From: Brevibacillus brevis
GTDB taxonomy: Bacteria; Bacillota; Bacilli; Brevibacillales; Brevibacillaceae
DNA length: 64,000 bases
Assembly: GCF_900637055.1 (NCBI RefSeq)
Contig: NZ_LR134338.1
Span: forward strand, 6,535,501 to 6,599,500
Direction of reading: 5' to 3'
A program made the translations under genes and the position numbers. Below are positions 35,362 to 44,521 of this stretch, piece by piece. Under the pieces are notes generated by a model, which was given only the letters and a program-made list of their open reading frames with translations, was not told where the DNA came from and ran no database searches. Each line of letters starts with the position of its first letter. Within the stretch, counting starts at the first letter, position 1.

Positions 35362-37188
35362 TCAGTAGACATCTCGCTGATATCGTTTTTCCTGCTGCAT
35401 CCGTTTCAAATACGCAACGGCTTCCTCTGAATCAAGTCCGCCTTCTTGTTGGAGAATGGTGACCAGAGCTGCGTGAACGTCGTGCGCCATCTTTTTCTCG
35501 TCTCCGCATACGTATACATGCGCCCCATCCTGGAGCCATTGGTAAAGCTCCTTGCTCTTTTCAAGCATCCGGTGCTGAACATACACTTTTTCGCTCGTAT
35601 CTCGAGAAAACGCGACATCCATATGCGTCAGTACGCCCTGTTTGAGCCAACGCTGCCATTCGAGCTGATAAAGAAAATCTGTGGAGAAATGCTGATCGCC
35701 GAAGAAAAGCCATGTCTTGCCCGTCGCCCCAAGCTCCTCCCGTTCTCCCAGGAAGGCACGGAATGGAGCGACACCCGTGCCGGGACCAACCATGATCAAC
35801 GGGATGTCCGGGTTAGCCGGAAGCTTAAAGTTTGGGTTATGCTGTACAAATACAGGCAGGGTATCACCCGTTTCCAAACGATCCGCGATATAGCTCGAAC
35901 AAACGCCGTACCGCTCACGCCCATGAGCCTGATAGTGAACATTGCGAATTGTCAGATGAACTTCGTCCGGGTAGGACTTTAAGCTGCTTGAGATCGAATA
36001 GAGACGCGGCGGCAGCTTTCTAAGTATGGAGACAAATTCTTTGGAAGATACGCCCTTCAAATCGTAGTCCTCTACCAGGTCTAGCAAATCCCGATTTCGA
36101 ATATAATCGCGAAGCTCTTGCTCCTGTCCTTCCGCAAGCAGTTCCTGCAACCCGTTTCCTGATGATAGCTTTACTGCTTGTTCCAAGAGAGGCTTGGTGA
36201 GAACCGTGATTTCAAAATGACTGGACAAGGCCTCTTCCAACGTGCGCTCTTCCCCGTTTTTATGAATAGGAACGAGCTCTTCCGGCTTCCAGCCCATTGC
36301 CTCAATCAGCTCACGGACAAGGTCGGGATGATTTTTAGGATAGATCCCCAAACAGTCACCCGGTTCATACTCGAGATTGGACCCCTCAAGGGAAATTTCC
36401 AGATGGCGGGTTTCCTTATCTGATCCCCGTCCGTTCAGATTCAAGTTCTCCAAGACCACAGCCTGAAACGGATTCGACCGTGAATATTCGGTGTGTGTCT
36501 CTGACCCGATCGCTGCACCGCCCACGATTGCGCTTGCAGCAGCAACCTGGGTTGCCGAAGCTTCACTGAGAGAAGCCAGAACCTGATTCATCCATTCGGA
36601 GGCTTGCTCGTCGTAATCCACATCGCAATCGACCCGGGGAGTAAGGCGCTTGCCGCCTAGCTCTTCTAACCGTTTATCGAACTCTTTGCCGGTTTGGCAG
36701 AATAATTCATAGGAGGTATCGCCCAATGCCAGCACGGAAAACCGCAGGCCCACCAATTGCGGCGCTCTTTTGCTGTGCAGGAATTCATGGAAGGAGATGG
36801 CGTTGTCTGGTGGTTCACCATCCCCGTGTGTGCTTACCACAACAAGCAGGTTTTCAACCTTTTTCAACGCATTCGTCTTGAAGTCGCTCATGGAGGAAAG
36901 AGTTACGTGGAAGCCGTGCTCCTGAAGCTTTCCGGTCAGCACCTTGGCTAGCTTTTGGCTGTTCCCGGACTGAGATCCGAAAAGCACAGTGACCTCCTTG
37001 GAAATGACTTGCCCATTCGCAGCTAAAGCGGTTTGAATCCCAGCGGCCATCGGTGCTTCCACTTTGTGAAGAGCTGCAAGATATCCGCTCAGCCAAACCT
37101 TTTGCACCTCTGAGAGCGTGGGCAGCAACCGATTTAGGAGCTCTACTTGTTCCTGACTGAAAGGACTGTCTGTCACCTTAAGTACCAA
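35362..37188 (-). CDS. cysJ: NADPH-sulfite reductase flavoprotein (alpha) subunit
   Basis: Electron-transfer partner of CysI, 608 residues. Flavodoxin domain about 65-205 (FGSQSGNSQKLA, STHGDGEPPDNA), FAD-binding reductase domain 235-460 (RLYSISSS), NADPH domain 465-608 (MVGPGTGVAPFRAFL, VYVCGDEKKMAHDVH). I choose the TTG at 37188: GAGGTG lies upstream and the product then begins like B. subtilis CysJ with no extra residues. The AT-rich stretch before it, with a TATAAG-like -10, probably holds the promoter and a cysteine-limitation regulator site I cannot identify. Confidence 0.94.
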   Translation of the reverse strand: MVLKVTDSPFSQEQVELLNRLLPTLSEVQKVWLSGYLAALHKVEAPMAAGIQTALAANGQVISKEVTVLFGSQSGNSQKLAKVLTGKLQEHGFHVTLSSMSDFKTNALKKVENLLVVVSTHGDGEPPDNAISFHEFLHSKRAPQLVGLRFSVLALGDTSYELFCQTGKEFDKRLEELGGKRLTPRVDCDVDYDEQASEWMNQVLASLSEASATQVAAASAIVGGAAIGSETHTEYSRSNPFQAVVLENLNLNGRGSDKETRHLEISLEGSNLEYEPGDCLGIYPKNHPDLVRELIEAMGWKPEELVPIHKNGEERTLEEALSSHFEITVLTKPLLEQAVKLSSGNGLQELLAEGQEQELRDYIRNRDLLDLVEDYDLKGVSSKEFVSILRKLPPRLYSISSSLKSYPDEVHLTIRNVHYQAHGRERYGVCSSYIADRLETGDTLPVFVQHNPNFKLPANPDIPLIMVGPGTGVAPFRAFLGEREELGATGKTWLFFGDQHFSTDFLYQLEWQRWLKQGVLTHMDVAFSRDTSEKVYVQHRMLEKSKELYQWLQDGAHVYVCGDEKKMAHDVHAALVTILQQEGGLDSEEAVAYLKRMQQEKRYQRDVY

Positions 37189-37335
37189 CGATATGCACCT
37201 CACAAGAGAAAAAATTAATTCCGAGTAATCTTATATGATTATTTACTTTAAGCTACCACAGTGAGTAGAACCCGAGCAATTGGGATTCGTTATTGTCATC
37301 ATAAGTTTTCCTAATCATTGGAAAGCAGCACAAAG

Positions 37336-37366
37336 AAACCCGGGCCTAAGATAAGGGACCGGGTTT
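37336..37366. terminator. Orphan hairpin in the cysJ-yndJ gap
   Basis: AAACCCGG / CCGGGTTT stem with a 15-nt loop, T-poor tail. It lies between two divergent genes, where no terminator is needed, so it may be a leftover or a regulatory hairpin. Nothing else is recognised in the gap 37204-37525 apart from AT-rich promoter-like sequence next to cysJ. Confidence 0.45.
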
Positions 37367-37525
37367 GCTATTCAACTGTTACGTAGTAATAATAGGCCTA
37401 TCTAAAAGCGTAGCTTTCGAAAAATAGCCCTCACAAAATGTGTTAAACTACTAAAAGCAACCACCTATTTATTAAGGGCCAGCTTTAGAAATGAAGATCC
37501 ATGAATGGCTTCCTGGAGGCATTTG

Positions 37526-38476
37526 ATGAAACGATTGTTAGTACCAACGATTCCCGGTGGAATCATAACCATCCTGATCTTTTACCTTGATTACTTCCAA
37601 TTTGATCTCGTCGATAAATTTCTTCTGTTTGCGGCTTTCGTCATTGTACCTCTTGTAGTTTTACTATTGGGCTATGAGGAAAAGAATACACTTCAACGGC
37701 TGATATATACTGCAATCAAACTGCTTCAACTTCCCGCAGCGCTTCTCGTCTTCGCCTCTGTAATGGGCAGCCAAGCGTGGGGGATGGGGAGCACGGCCAT
37801 ACCAGGGAATCTTTCCCTCGGCTGGTTGTTGTTCACGTTACTACTCTGCGTCTATGGCCTGAGCTTGATTGTGAATCACAAGGGGAGAGCAGCGGAAATA
37901 GCGATTGGTGCTGGACTCGTTTACTTTTTCATCGGGGGCATTTGGTTCACGCTGTATCAGTATCAGGTTGACCTCTACCAAGTTAAACACGCAACACACG
38001 CCCTCAGTTCGGTCCACTTTCATTTCTCATCTGCCATCGTTCCGATTTTTATCGGTTTCCTCGGACGGATTATGACAAAGAAAAGCTGGTATCCATGGGT
38101 CGTTGCCATCGATATCATCGGACCCATTCTGATCGCTGTCGGTATTATTTTCTCGAAGCCGATTGAGTATATTGGCGTCACCTTGTTCGCCTGTAATATT
38201 GCGATTTACACCACTTATCTGCTTGCTTATTTGAGGAAAGGCTCTTTACAGAATAAGTCGAGCTTCTTTTTAGTCCTTTCCTGCATTGCCTTTTACACGA
38301 TTGTCGTTATTTCCATTTGCTATCCGTTATTGAAAAACCTATTTTCCTTAACCATACACGATTTCATTCCGGTTTACGGATCGCTGCATTCGTTTGGGTT
38401 TGTTTTATGTGGGTTGATTGGATGGGTGTATATGATTGACTCTCTTAAGGAAAACACGCTTACTGACAAGACATAG
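37526..38476 (+). CDS. YndJ-like integral membrane protein
   Basis: About nine hydrophobic helices fill the 316 residues. The stretch 'SVHFHFSSAIVPIFIGFLGRI' near residue 165 resembles the H-F-H core of the YndJ family of Bacillus, whose function is unknown; full YndJ proteins can be longer and carry an extra C-terminal domain. I choose ATG 37526, with GGAGG six bases upstream. It is monocistronic, with a terminator 60 bp downstream. Confidence 0.75.
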   Translation: MKRLLVPTIPGGIITILIFYLDYFQFDLVDKFLLFAAFVIVPLVVLLLGYEEKNTLQRLIYTAIKLLQLPAALLVFASVMGSQAWGMGSTAIPGNLSLGWLLFTLLLCVYGLSLIVNHKGRAAEIAIGAGLVYFFIGGIWFTLYQYQVDLYQVKHATHALSSVHFHFSSAIVPIFIGFLGRIMTKKSWYPWVVAIDIIGPILIAVGIIFSKPIEYIGVTLFACNIAIYTTYLLAYLRKGSLQNKSSFFLVLSCIAFYTIVVISICYPLLKNLFSLTIHDFIPVYGSLHSFGFVLCGLIGWVYMIDSLKENTLTDKT

Positions 38477-38534
38477 ATATCAATCTGCTAAATTCCTCGA
38501 ACCTATCGCAAGAAGTATAGATTTTAGAACAGCA

Positions 38535-38562
38535 AATGAGCCCCAAAGATCGGGGGCTCATT
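38535..38562 (+). terminator. Rho-independent terminator
   Basis: AATGAGCCCC / GGGGCTCATT, 8-nt loop, then TCGAATTC; the T-run is weak. It ends the YndJ-like gene. The remaining gap to 38840 shows no gene or other structure that I can support. Confidence 0.65.
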
Positions 38563-38840
38563 CGAATTCATACATAAACTTTTAGTTTATCCCATTACTC
38601 TTGTACTTGTACCCCAGCAAAAGGCACAACTGCTCTGCAATATTTCATAAGGCCTACACAAAAAGGCTGTTCTTATACTCACCGTGGTCAGGATAACGTA
38701 TCATATCATCACCGTTATGCACGAATACCTTTCCACCACTGCCATCTATGGTCGTATATTGCTATATATAATCAGATTCGTATTTGGCATGCTCAAAGGC
38801 GCAAGTATTACATATAAAGAAAGCAACCATCATACTTTCG

Positions 38841-39656
38841 TTAGTCGCTTTCTTTTGCAGAAGCTGTTAATCGCTTACTTTGCTCAATTTCTTTAATAGC
38901 TGCAATAATGCTTTTTTCCCTTTCTTCTAACCTTTTTATATAGTCATCTTGTTTTTTTACTTGGTTCATTAAATTCTCACATAGATGCTTATATTCTTCT
39001 AAATCTCTATTGGTTATACTTTCATCCCTATCTATTGATTTAGGATTAGCCAAGAGTGGAATGAATCTAGCAAGACTTATTAATGTTAATAGCAGACCTG
39101 TTACTGTTTGGAAAGAGACTAAATAATATCCCATGCTAGTACCAGGCATTAAAGCTGATTGGAAACTCGCCATTGTCACCAAACTAATATAGATTATTTC
39201 TACAAAAGATTTCGTATCCACATTTTTGAATTCACTTGAGAAGTATAAATATGATAGGGTAAACCAAAGTACTATTTCTACATAATTATGAAGCAATAAA
39301 ATGATTGTACGCTTGTAACTTCTAACTTCCCCAATACCATCTGAAAATAACATTAAATTAAGTTGTGTTATATTTATTTCAAACACTCTGTAAATGCCAT
39401 ATACAAGTAAAATTAACTTCAATAATTGAAAGTTATCACTAGTTACATTGTGTATAAATATTACAGAAATAAATGAAATTAATACGTTAAGTACAACCCA
39501 TAACTCTACAAATACATATTTATACTTACTATTCTTAAGATATGGAATGAAAGTCCTCAATATGTCAAATAGAGTAACCTTTTGCAGAGTCTGAAATATC
39601 ACCTTCCAAAAATTATACAAGAATGAAGGAAACATATTATCCATGTAAACACCCAC
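38841..39656 (-). CDS. Ion-channel-like membrane protein without K+ selectivity filter
   Basis: AT-rich gene for 271 residues with hydrophobic segments near 47-69, 77-95, 117-140 and 177-203, and a C-terminal coiled coil (215-262, KKQDDYIKRLEEREK). Residues 150-200 align by eye with the pore and last helix of two-helix potassium channels (SLVTM then P, then SMGYYLVSFQTVTGLLLTLISLARF). However, the TVGYGD filter is replaced by ASFQSAL. It may be a channel-derived sensor or a different pore. Start uncertain: GTG 39656 or ATG 39644, neither with a strong ribosome site. Confidence 0.6.
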   Translation of the reverse strand: MGVYMDNMFPSFLYNFWKVIFQTLQKVTLFDILRTFIPYLKNSKYKYVFVELWVVLNVLISFISVIFIHNVTSDNFQLLKLILLVYGIYRVFEINITQLNLMLFSDGIGEVRSYKRTIILLLHNYVEIVLWFTLSYLYFSSEFKNVDTKSFVEIIYISLVTMASFQSALMPGTSMGYYLVSFQTVTGLLLTLISLARFIPLLANPKSIDRDESITNRDLEEYKHLCENLMNQVKKQDDYIKRLEEREKSIIAAIKEIEQSKRLTASAKESD

Positions 39657-39676
39657 GATTTTCCGTTTTGCAATTA

Positions 39677-40138
39677 TTATATACTAACTTTCCTATTTTT
39701 GGTTAGAGTCAACGTAATGTATCTAACTCCTGAACAATGGAGTATTAAGGATGACGAAAAATCCGCCATGATCGGAAACTCACCTTGTTCATCTCTGGAA
39801 GACGTATCAAAAAAATAAAGCTCGTCACTATCCGGAACGAACAAGTCTACTCTGTCGGGAAACCGGCTTACCTACCACTCTTCGGCTTTATTCAACCTAT
39901 GTATATAAAGAAAATCACTGTCGTCATACTCTCTATGTTCCGGAGAAACGATCGTTAAAATATTCCCGCCATTCAACCGGGCATTTCCATAATGAATCAG
40001 CCACCAGCGGTAAGACGGAGGCAGGCTGAATCCTAATTCCTCTTCTACTTCGGCTATCCAGCTCTCTTCTGCCCCTCGACTAGGAAACCATCTTAAAGCA
40101 GAAGTCGTCTTCAGTTTTTCTGCCATACGCTCATACAT
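39677..40138 (-). pseudogene. SMI1/KNR4 (SUKH) family gene with premature stop
   Basis: The first part reads MYERMAEKLKTTSALRW and 'EVEEELGFSLPPSYRWWLIHYGNARLNGG', clear SUKH sequence, with GAGGGTG before ATG 40138. A TAG (39872-39874) follows KAEEW. The same frame then continues with family sequence (VSRFPDRVDLFVPDSDELYFFDTSSRDEQGEFPIM) to a TAA at 39677. One base change would restore about 150 residues. It was probably an immunity gene and is now inactive or makes a truncated product. Confidence 0.8.
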
Positions 40139-40189
40139 GGGCTTCACCCTCTTCTCACACTCGATTCTTTCCGGGAGCAAGCAGGCTTA

Positions 40190-41214
40190 TCAGGAGCTGC
40201 TCCATTTTTGATAACCCAACTTTACTAACGATTCTTGTATTTCTTGGTCTACTTTTCTTTTAGTAGTCACAAATTCCACTGTAGATAAAGAACTCGGAAG
40301 TTTTTGATGGATAAAGGAATCAAAATCGATGGCTGTTTTTAAAATACGGAGCTTGCGCAGCGAAGGCAATTGCTCCATTCCTGTCAAACGAGACAAGCCT
40401 TTGCAATTCCAAATAGCTAGCTCCTCCAACGCCTTCATCTCCCGATCAAAGCTGACTTCACGCAGTTGAATTTGATCTTCCATCACAAGACGAGTTAGCG
40501 CTCGGAAGTTCGCGATATTAGACAGGTCATGAAAACCGCGGACTCTGGAGATCTCCAGGTCGTCGATTTCATTCTCTTCAATTTCCTGAATATGCTCTCG
40601 ACCTCCAAGCAAAATGCGAAGGTGCTTCAGCTTTTTCAGTCGATTAACAAAATGTAACGGTAATTTGCTGATCGAATGCAGCGCGAGATAATTCAAATCC
40701 TTCAGATCGCCAACCGCATCCAAGTTTTTCACCTTTCCCCCGACATGCAATTGTTCCAGATGAGAGAATTCTTTCAAATATTGAAGGTTGAGAGTTTTTT
40801 TCTCAGAGATAATGGATAATTCTCTTAGAGAGCGCAACGTTTCTATTCCCAAAACCTCTGAATTCTCCAACGCGTATATGCCAAGGTGTAAACTGTGCAA
40901 GTGTTTCAGTGTGGTCAATGTTTCGGTGTTATGTGCCTGAGTAAGGCTATTGAGATGCAGCATTTTGACATGGGGAATCCCAAAAGAGTATGCCCATCAA
41001 ACGAGAGAGAATAGTGGCCGTAGAAACGCACTCCGAAGTTTTCATCCAAACGCGCGCATAGCTCATCCACTTCCTCCAAAATGGAGCCATAAAACTCCGG
41101 GTGAGAGAACTGGACAATCACTTGGTTGCCGTCGCGCAAGTCCTGCTCGATCTGAACCCGGTCCAGCACAACAGGATTATTGATCAAAATCCTTCTTTTC
41201 CATATTTTTCGCAC
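40190..41214 (-). pseudogene. Leucine-rich-repeat-like protein, frameshifted
   Basis: Two frames belong to one gene. The first starts at GTG 41214 (AAGGAGG upstream) and runs to LSFDGHTLLGFP. At the run TTCCCCATG (about 40978) the frame slips; adding one C gives PHVKMLHLNSLTQAHNTETLTTLKHLHSLHLG and continues into leucine-rich repeats to 40190 (SHLEQLHVGG, LKHLRILLGG, LRKLRILKTAID). The intact protein would have about 340 residues. Lost C in a homopolymer suggests recent mutation, phase variation or a sequencing slip. Downstream of it is the broken SUKH gene. Confidence 0.75.
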
Positions 41215-41227
41215 GCGTACAGCCTCC

Positions 41228-41455
41228 TTACAAAGGATATGGTGGGGCTTTTCCTGCGACAATATTGTCTGGATGAACGTCAGTGCGCTCATAGCCACTC
41301 ATGCGGAGAAAGATATACTCAATTTCTTCTAATGGCATTTGCAATTGTTGGCTGACCTCATAGAGTCCGAGGTTTTACGCTAGAAGTTCCCGAGCTTTAT
41401 TGAAGCGTCTAAATGTTTTTCGCCCGTAACTTTCAGGTAAAACACGCCAACCCCG
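41228..41455 (-). pseudogene. Decayed coding remnant
   Basis: A frame reading GWRVLPESYGRKTFRRFNKARELLA, one TAA (41375-41377), then NLGLYEVSQQLQMPLEEIEYIFL and RMSGYERTDVHPDN up to a TAA at 41228. It looks protein-like on both sides of the stop but has no start and no family I recognise. Possibly the tail of a gene whose front is gone. Confidence 0.4.
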
Positions 41456-41527
41456 TTACCTTAGACAAGCACCTTGACGATACGCTGCGGCGGCTGCTTC
41501 ACCGGTAAGGCCGCCTCGGTTCATAGA

Positions 41528-41562
41528 AGCAACAAAGAGCCCACGATCGACGCGGGCTCTTC
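41528..41562. terminator. Second copy of the 33.55-kb terminator element
   Basis: AAGAGCCC / GGGCTCTT stem in a sequence nearly identical to 33545-33583, in the same orientation. No plus-strand gene ends here, so in this place it probably serves the minus-strand gene at 41609 or is a leftover of a rearrangement. Confidence 0.6.
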
Positions 41563-41608
41563 TTGTATTTCATTCTATAGAGGCTTCCTCACAACCTCAA
41601 ACAGCGTC

Positions 41609-42277
41609 TCACTTACCCCGGCGATAAAGATCGATGGTTTTAAAACCCTCAGCCAAGACCGCGATCATTTCAACTCGGCGCTTTGCCCGTGTCCCCTCTT
41701 GTACGGCACTATATACATACCGCGCCCAATCCTTTTGGTACCCGGGCGTGAGTGATTGGTAAAAAGCGAGCTCTTTTGGCGCATGGCGTAGATCCTCTTC
41801 TATTTTCGGCACAAAGTCAATATAATCATCGACGCATTGACTCGGTTTAGATGAAGCTTTTGCCGCCTTCTTTTTCTCATTTTTAAACCCGACAACCGTA
41901 AATACCTCATTCATGCCGACCATTCGATTAAATTTGATCGTGCTTGTCCCGATATAGCCATCTTCATCGGCTCCTAATCCATCGAATAATTCATCCCGAT
42001 GGATATAAGTCGGATAGACTTTATTCCCTTTCTTGGGATAAGCAACGTATAGAAGCCCTCCCTCCAATAAATAGCTGTGGTCGATTACCTTCTTCATGAG
42101 CTCTTGCAAGGACTTCATATCCAGTACGAAAGCAAAAATCATATCATATTGCACGTCTTTCAACGCATGGTCCGCTTCTTTAAGAACGGCTAAGCTCTCC
42201 TCACCCTCCGGTGTATGTAAGACAGCCGTTTTTTGATATTTTTGCAGGTTCAGCTTCTCAACGATTGTTTTCGACAT
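41609..42277 (-). CDS. YdeI/OmpD-associated-type domain protein
   Basis: Protein of 222 residues. The C-terminal 75 residues (PKELAFYQSLTPGYQKDWARYVYSAVQEGTRAKRRVEMIAVLAEG) match the YdeI/OmpD-associated, bacteriocin-protection-like domain pattern. The N-terminal 140 residues (LNLQKYQKTAVLHTPEG ... LLYVAYPKKGNK) resemble DUF3052-type folds. GGGGAAG precedes the ATG. The role is unknown; protection against peptide toxins is known only for distant relatives. Confidence 0.75.
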   Translation of the reverse strand: MSKTIVEKLNLQKYQKTAVLHTPEGEESLAVLKEADHALKDVQYDMIFAFVLDMKSLQELMKKVIDHSYLLEGGLLYVAYPKKGNKVYPTYIHRDELFDGLGADEDGYIGTSTIKFNRMVGMNEVFTVVGFKNEKKKAAKASSKPSQCVDDYIDFVPKIEEDLRHAPKELAFYQSLTPGYQKDWARYVYSAVQEGTRAKRRVEMIAVLAEGFKTIDLYRRGK

Positions 42278-42522
42278 GATGGATCTTCCCCTTTGGTTTC
42301 ATGATACGGCTCGGAGCCAAGCCTACCTTAACTTTCCACATAGGTAATGCTTTCGCGGAATTTCTCTTCATGTGCTTTATGTTTTCCGTTCTATTATACC
42401 GTTAAAGTTAAAAATTACAGGAATGGAGACACAGCAACTGGGCTTTTGCAAAAACTATGACACATTCCATTGTGCTACAAAGCAATCCCCATTAGTATAT
42501 TATGGAAGGAGGTAGGGTTCCG

Positions 42523-42888
42523 TTGAAAACAGCGAGTGAGATACTTTCGATAATCAGTCATGACCGTTTTTTAGAGAATGTCTTCCATAAAGATGTTGAT
42601 TGGGACGCTGAATTAGACGCTAGGGATGCTGATGAATTTGATACGGCATGGAGTTCTAGTTACAAAAAAGTTGATGAAATTGCCCCCTCTGAAAATACGA
42701 TGATCAGAGAAATTAGGGAATTTGTGTTCAAGCAAACTTTTCGGATAACCCAGAATTCAGAGCTGGCAGGGTATGCGTCGGACGATTTTGGTCTCATTTC
42801 CAAGGCGTTTGAAAACAAGATTAATATAGAATTTATCAATAACCTATGGGATTCCTACCTGCAAGGGAAATTCCCCAATGATATGTAA
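42523..42888 (+). CDS. Hypothetical protein with a truncated twin at 48.7 kb
   Basis: About 121 residues, no family recognised, helical and acidic. TTG at 42523 follows GGAGGTAGGG; an upstream in-frame ATG overlaps that ribosome site, so I prefer TTG. The last 83 residues (from FDTAWSSSYKKVDEIAPSEN to the end) are repeated almost identically at 48744-49005, also at DNA level. The style (short, acidic, single gene among SUKH and YdeI genes) is like immunity proteins. Confidence 0.6.
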   Translation: MKTASEILSIISHDRFLENVFHKDVDWDAELDARDADEFDTAWSSSYKKVDEIAPSENTMIREIREFVFKQTFRITQNSELAGYASDDFGLISKAFENKINIEFINNLWDSYLQGKFPNDM

Positions 42889-43032
42889 ATGAATCTTCAA
42901 AAGAAAAAAAATCTGCACATACAGGTCATGTAAAACGAGCGTCATGAACACTATAAAAAGCGGAGTATTTCCCAGTTATTCCAGTAAGTCCATGGAGAAT
43001 GACAGGAAATGTCTAAACCATTTGTAAAAATG

Positions 43033-43065
43033 AAAAAAGGAGCTGCGGTGGACAGCTCCTTTTTT
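43033..43065. terminator. Bidirectional terminator
   Basis: AAAAAAGGAGCTG / CAGCTCCTTTTTT, symmetrical A and T runs, between the hypothetical gene and the convergent cupin gene. Confidence 0.85.
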
Positions 43066-43094
43066 GAACATTCGTTCATCATTTATGTTTTGCA

Positions 43095-43421
43095 TTAAGC
43101 CTCTGTGTTTACTTCGCCTCTAGGCTCCACCAACAAGACATGGCATTCCTTTTCGGCGAAAGGCTTGTGATCCGCTCCCCCCGGGACAATAAACATCTCA
43201 CCCTTGGAAATTTTCACCTGCCCATCACGAAAATCAATGAACATTTCTCCTTCGAGCACGATAAATACCTTATCGGCCCCTTGATGCTCGTGCCAAATAA
43301 AATCCCCGGCAATCTTGATGATTTTAAATTGAAAGTCATTTATTTCACCAACGACTTTCGGAGACCAGAGATCGTTGAGTGTAGATAGCTTCTCATTCAG
43401 ATTAATCGCTTGGTAATGCAT
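43095..43421 (-). CDS. Cupin-domain protein
   Basis: 108-residue single-domain cupin. Motif 1 'WHEHQGADKVFIVLEGEMFI' (two His, Glu metal ligands) near 38-57 and motif 2 'IVPGGADHKPFAEKE' near 78-92. GGAGGG precedes the ATG. Such small cupins bind a metal and often act on small molecules or as sensors; the substrate is unknown. It follows the siderophore-binding lipoprotein gene by 20 bp and may share its transcript. Confidence 0.88.
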   Translation of the reverse strand: MHYQAINLNEKLSTLNDLWSPKVVGEINDFQFKIIKIAGDFIWHEHQGADKVFIVLEGEMFIDFRDGQVKISKGEMFIVPGGADHKPFAEKECHVLLVEPRGEVNTEA

Positions 43422-43441
43422 ATGAATCCCTCCATAACTTT

Positions 43442-44425
43442 TTAGTGCTTACGCAAAGCACTTGTTATATTTTGTAAAGCGTATTCGATAGCTAATGGGC
43501 CACCAGTAATAGCAGAAGAATCCAATAGATGAACATTGCCTTTCTTGACCGCATTGAGATTATTCCATACATTGCTTTGTTTTAAGTCATTCATTAAATT
43601 TTCCTTTTTTGTAATGTCACCGATAAGAAAAATATGGTCTGCTTGTACAGTTGATATTCCTTCAAACGAAGTAAATTTATTCGTAATACCCGTAAATGTA
43701 TGATCTGGTGTAAGCCCGAGTCCCTTTTCTTTATCAAACGCAAGTGTATAGACTGGATTTTCCTCACCGAGTACATTGAAAGTTTTCCCATCCCACGACA
43801 ATATAAATGCCACTGACTCTCCTTGAATCGACTTTAATGCTTCTCGCCCAGTTGTGATTTCTTTCATCATTTTATCAATTACCTTTTCCGCTTCTTCTTC
43901 TTTTCCAATAATCTCGGCTACTGTACGGAGTCCATATTGCCAATCTCCGTAGATTTCCTTGGATTTTAACGTAATGATTGGCGCAACTTTTTCAAGTGAA
44001 TCATACATTTTTTCATGATGCTCTGTTGCTAAAATAATATCAGGCTCAATAGATAATATCTTTTCAATACTAGGAGACACTTTATCTCCCAATTCCTCAG
44101 TTGAATCCAGCTTTCCTTTTAAATAGGATAAAGTAGATAGATACTCTTTTTCAGTAGATGCAGCAGGTGGCTCACTTAATGCAACTAATATTTCGGGATA
44201 AAAATACCATAATGAGGCTATTTTTTCTGGTTTTTTCTCGATAACAATTTCTTTCCCTAGGGCATCCTTAAATGTTCTTGGCCATTCGGTTGTATCTACA
44301 TGAACTGCTGCTGTAGATGCGCCTTCGGTAGTTGATCCCTTATTTTCAGCAGGTGTTTGATTGCAACCTGCTAGTATGCCTACTACTAATAGCATGGAGA
44401 TTAGCAGGCCTTTAACCTTTTGCAT
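43442..44425 (-). CDS. Iron-siderophore ABC transporter substrate-binding lipoprotein
   Basis: Lipoprotein of 327 residues with lipobox LAGC (Cys21) and FecB/FhuD-like fold: 'KKPEKIASLWYFYPEILVAL', 'SIEPDIILATEHHEKMYD' and 'VKKGNVHLLDSSAITGG'. GGAGGAA precedes the ATG. It lies immediately downstream of an AraC regulator whose N-terminal domain could sense the siderophore, and near a double FecCD permease, so it may feed that importer. No clear Fur box is seen directly before it. Confidence 0.9.
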   Translation of the reverse strand: MQKVKGLLISMLLVVGILAGCNQTPAENKGSTTEGASTAAVHVDTTEWPRTFKDALGKEIVIEKKPEKIASLWYFYPEILVALSEPPAASTEKEYLSTLSYLKGKLDSTEELGDKVSPSIEKILSIEPDIILATEHHEKMYDSLEKVAPIITLKSKEIYGDWQYGLRTVAEIIGKEEEAEKVIDKMMKEITTGREALKSIQGESVAFILSWDGKTFNVLGEENPVYTLAFDKEKGLGLTPDHTFTGITNKFTSFEGISTVQADHIFLIGDITKKENLMNDLKQSNVWNNLNAVKKGNVHLLDSSAITGGPLAIEYALQNITSALRKH

Positions 44426-44521
44426 ACGCTATTCCTCCGACTTGATGTTTTCTTTTGTTTGCCATTAGTATAGTAAAGCCATTTTTGGTTTAGAATGGAT
44501 GCCTGTTGAAATTAGCATGGA

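Noticed and set aside
37204..37525. SAM riboswitch or T-box upstream of cysJI
   Set aside because: No conserved riboswitch core or T-box sequence is visible in the leader; only AT-rich promoter-like sequence and an orphan hairpin.
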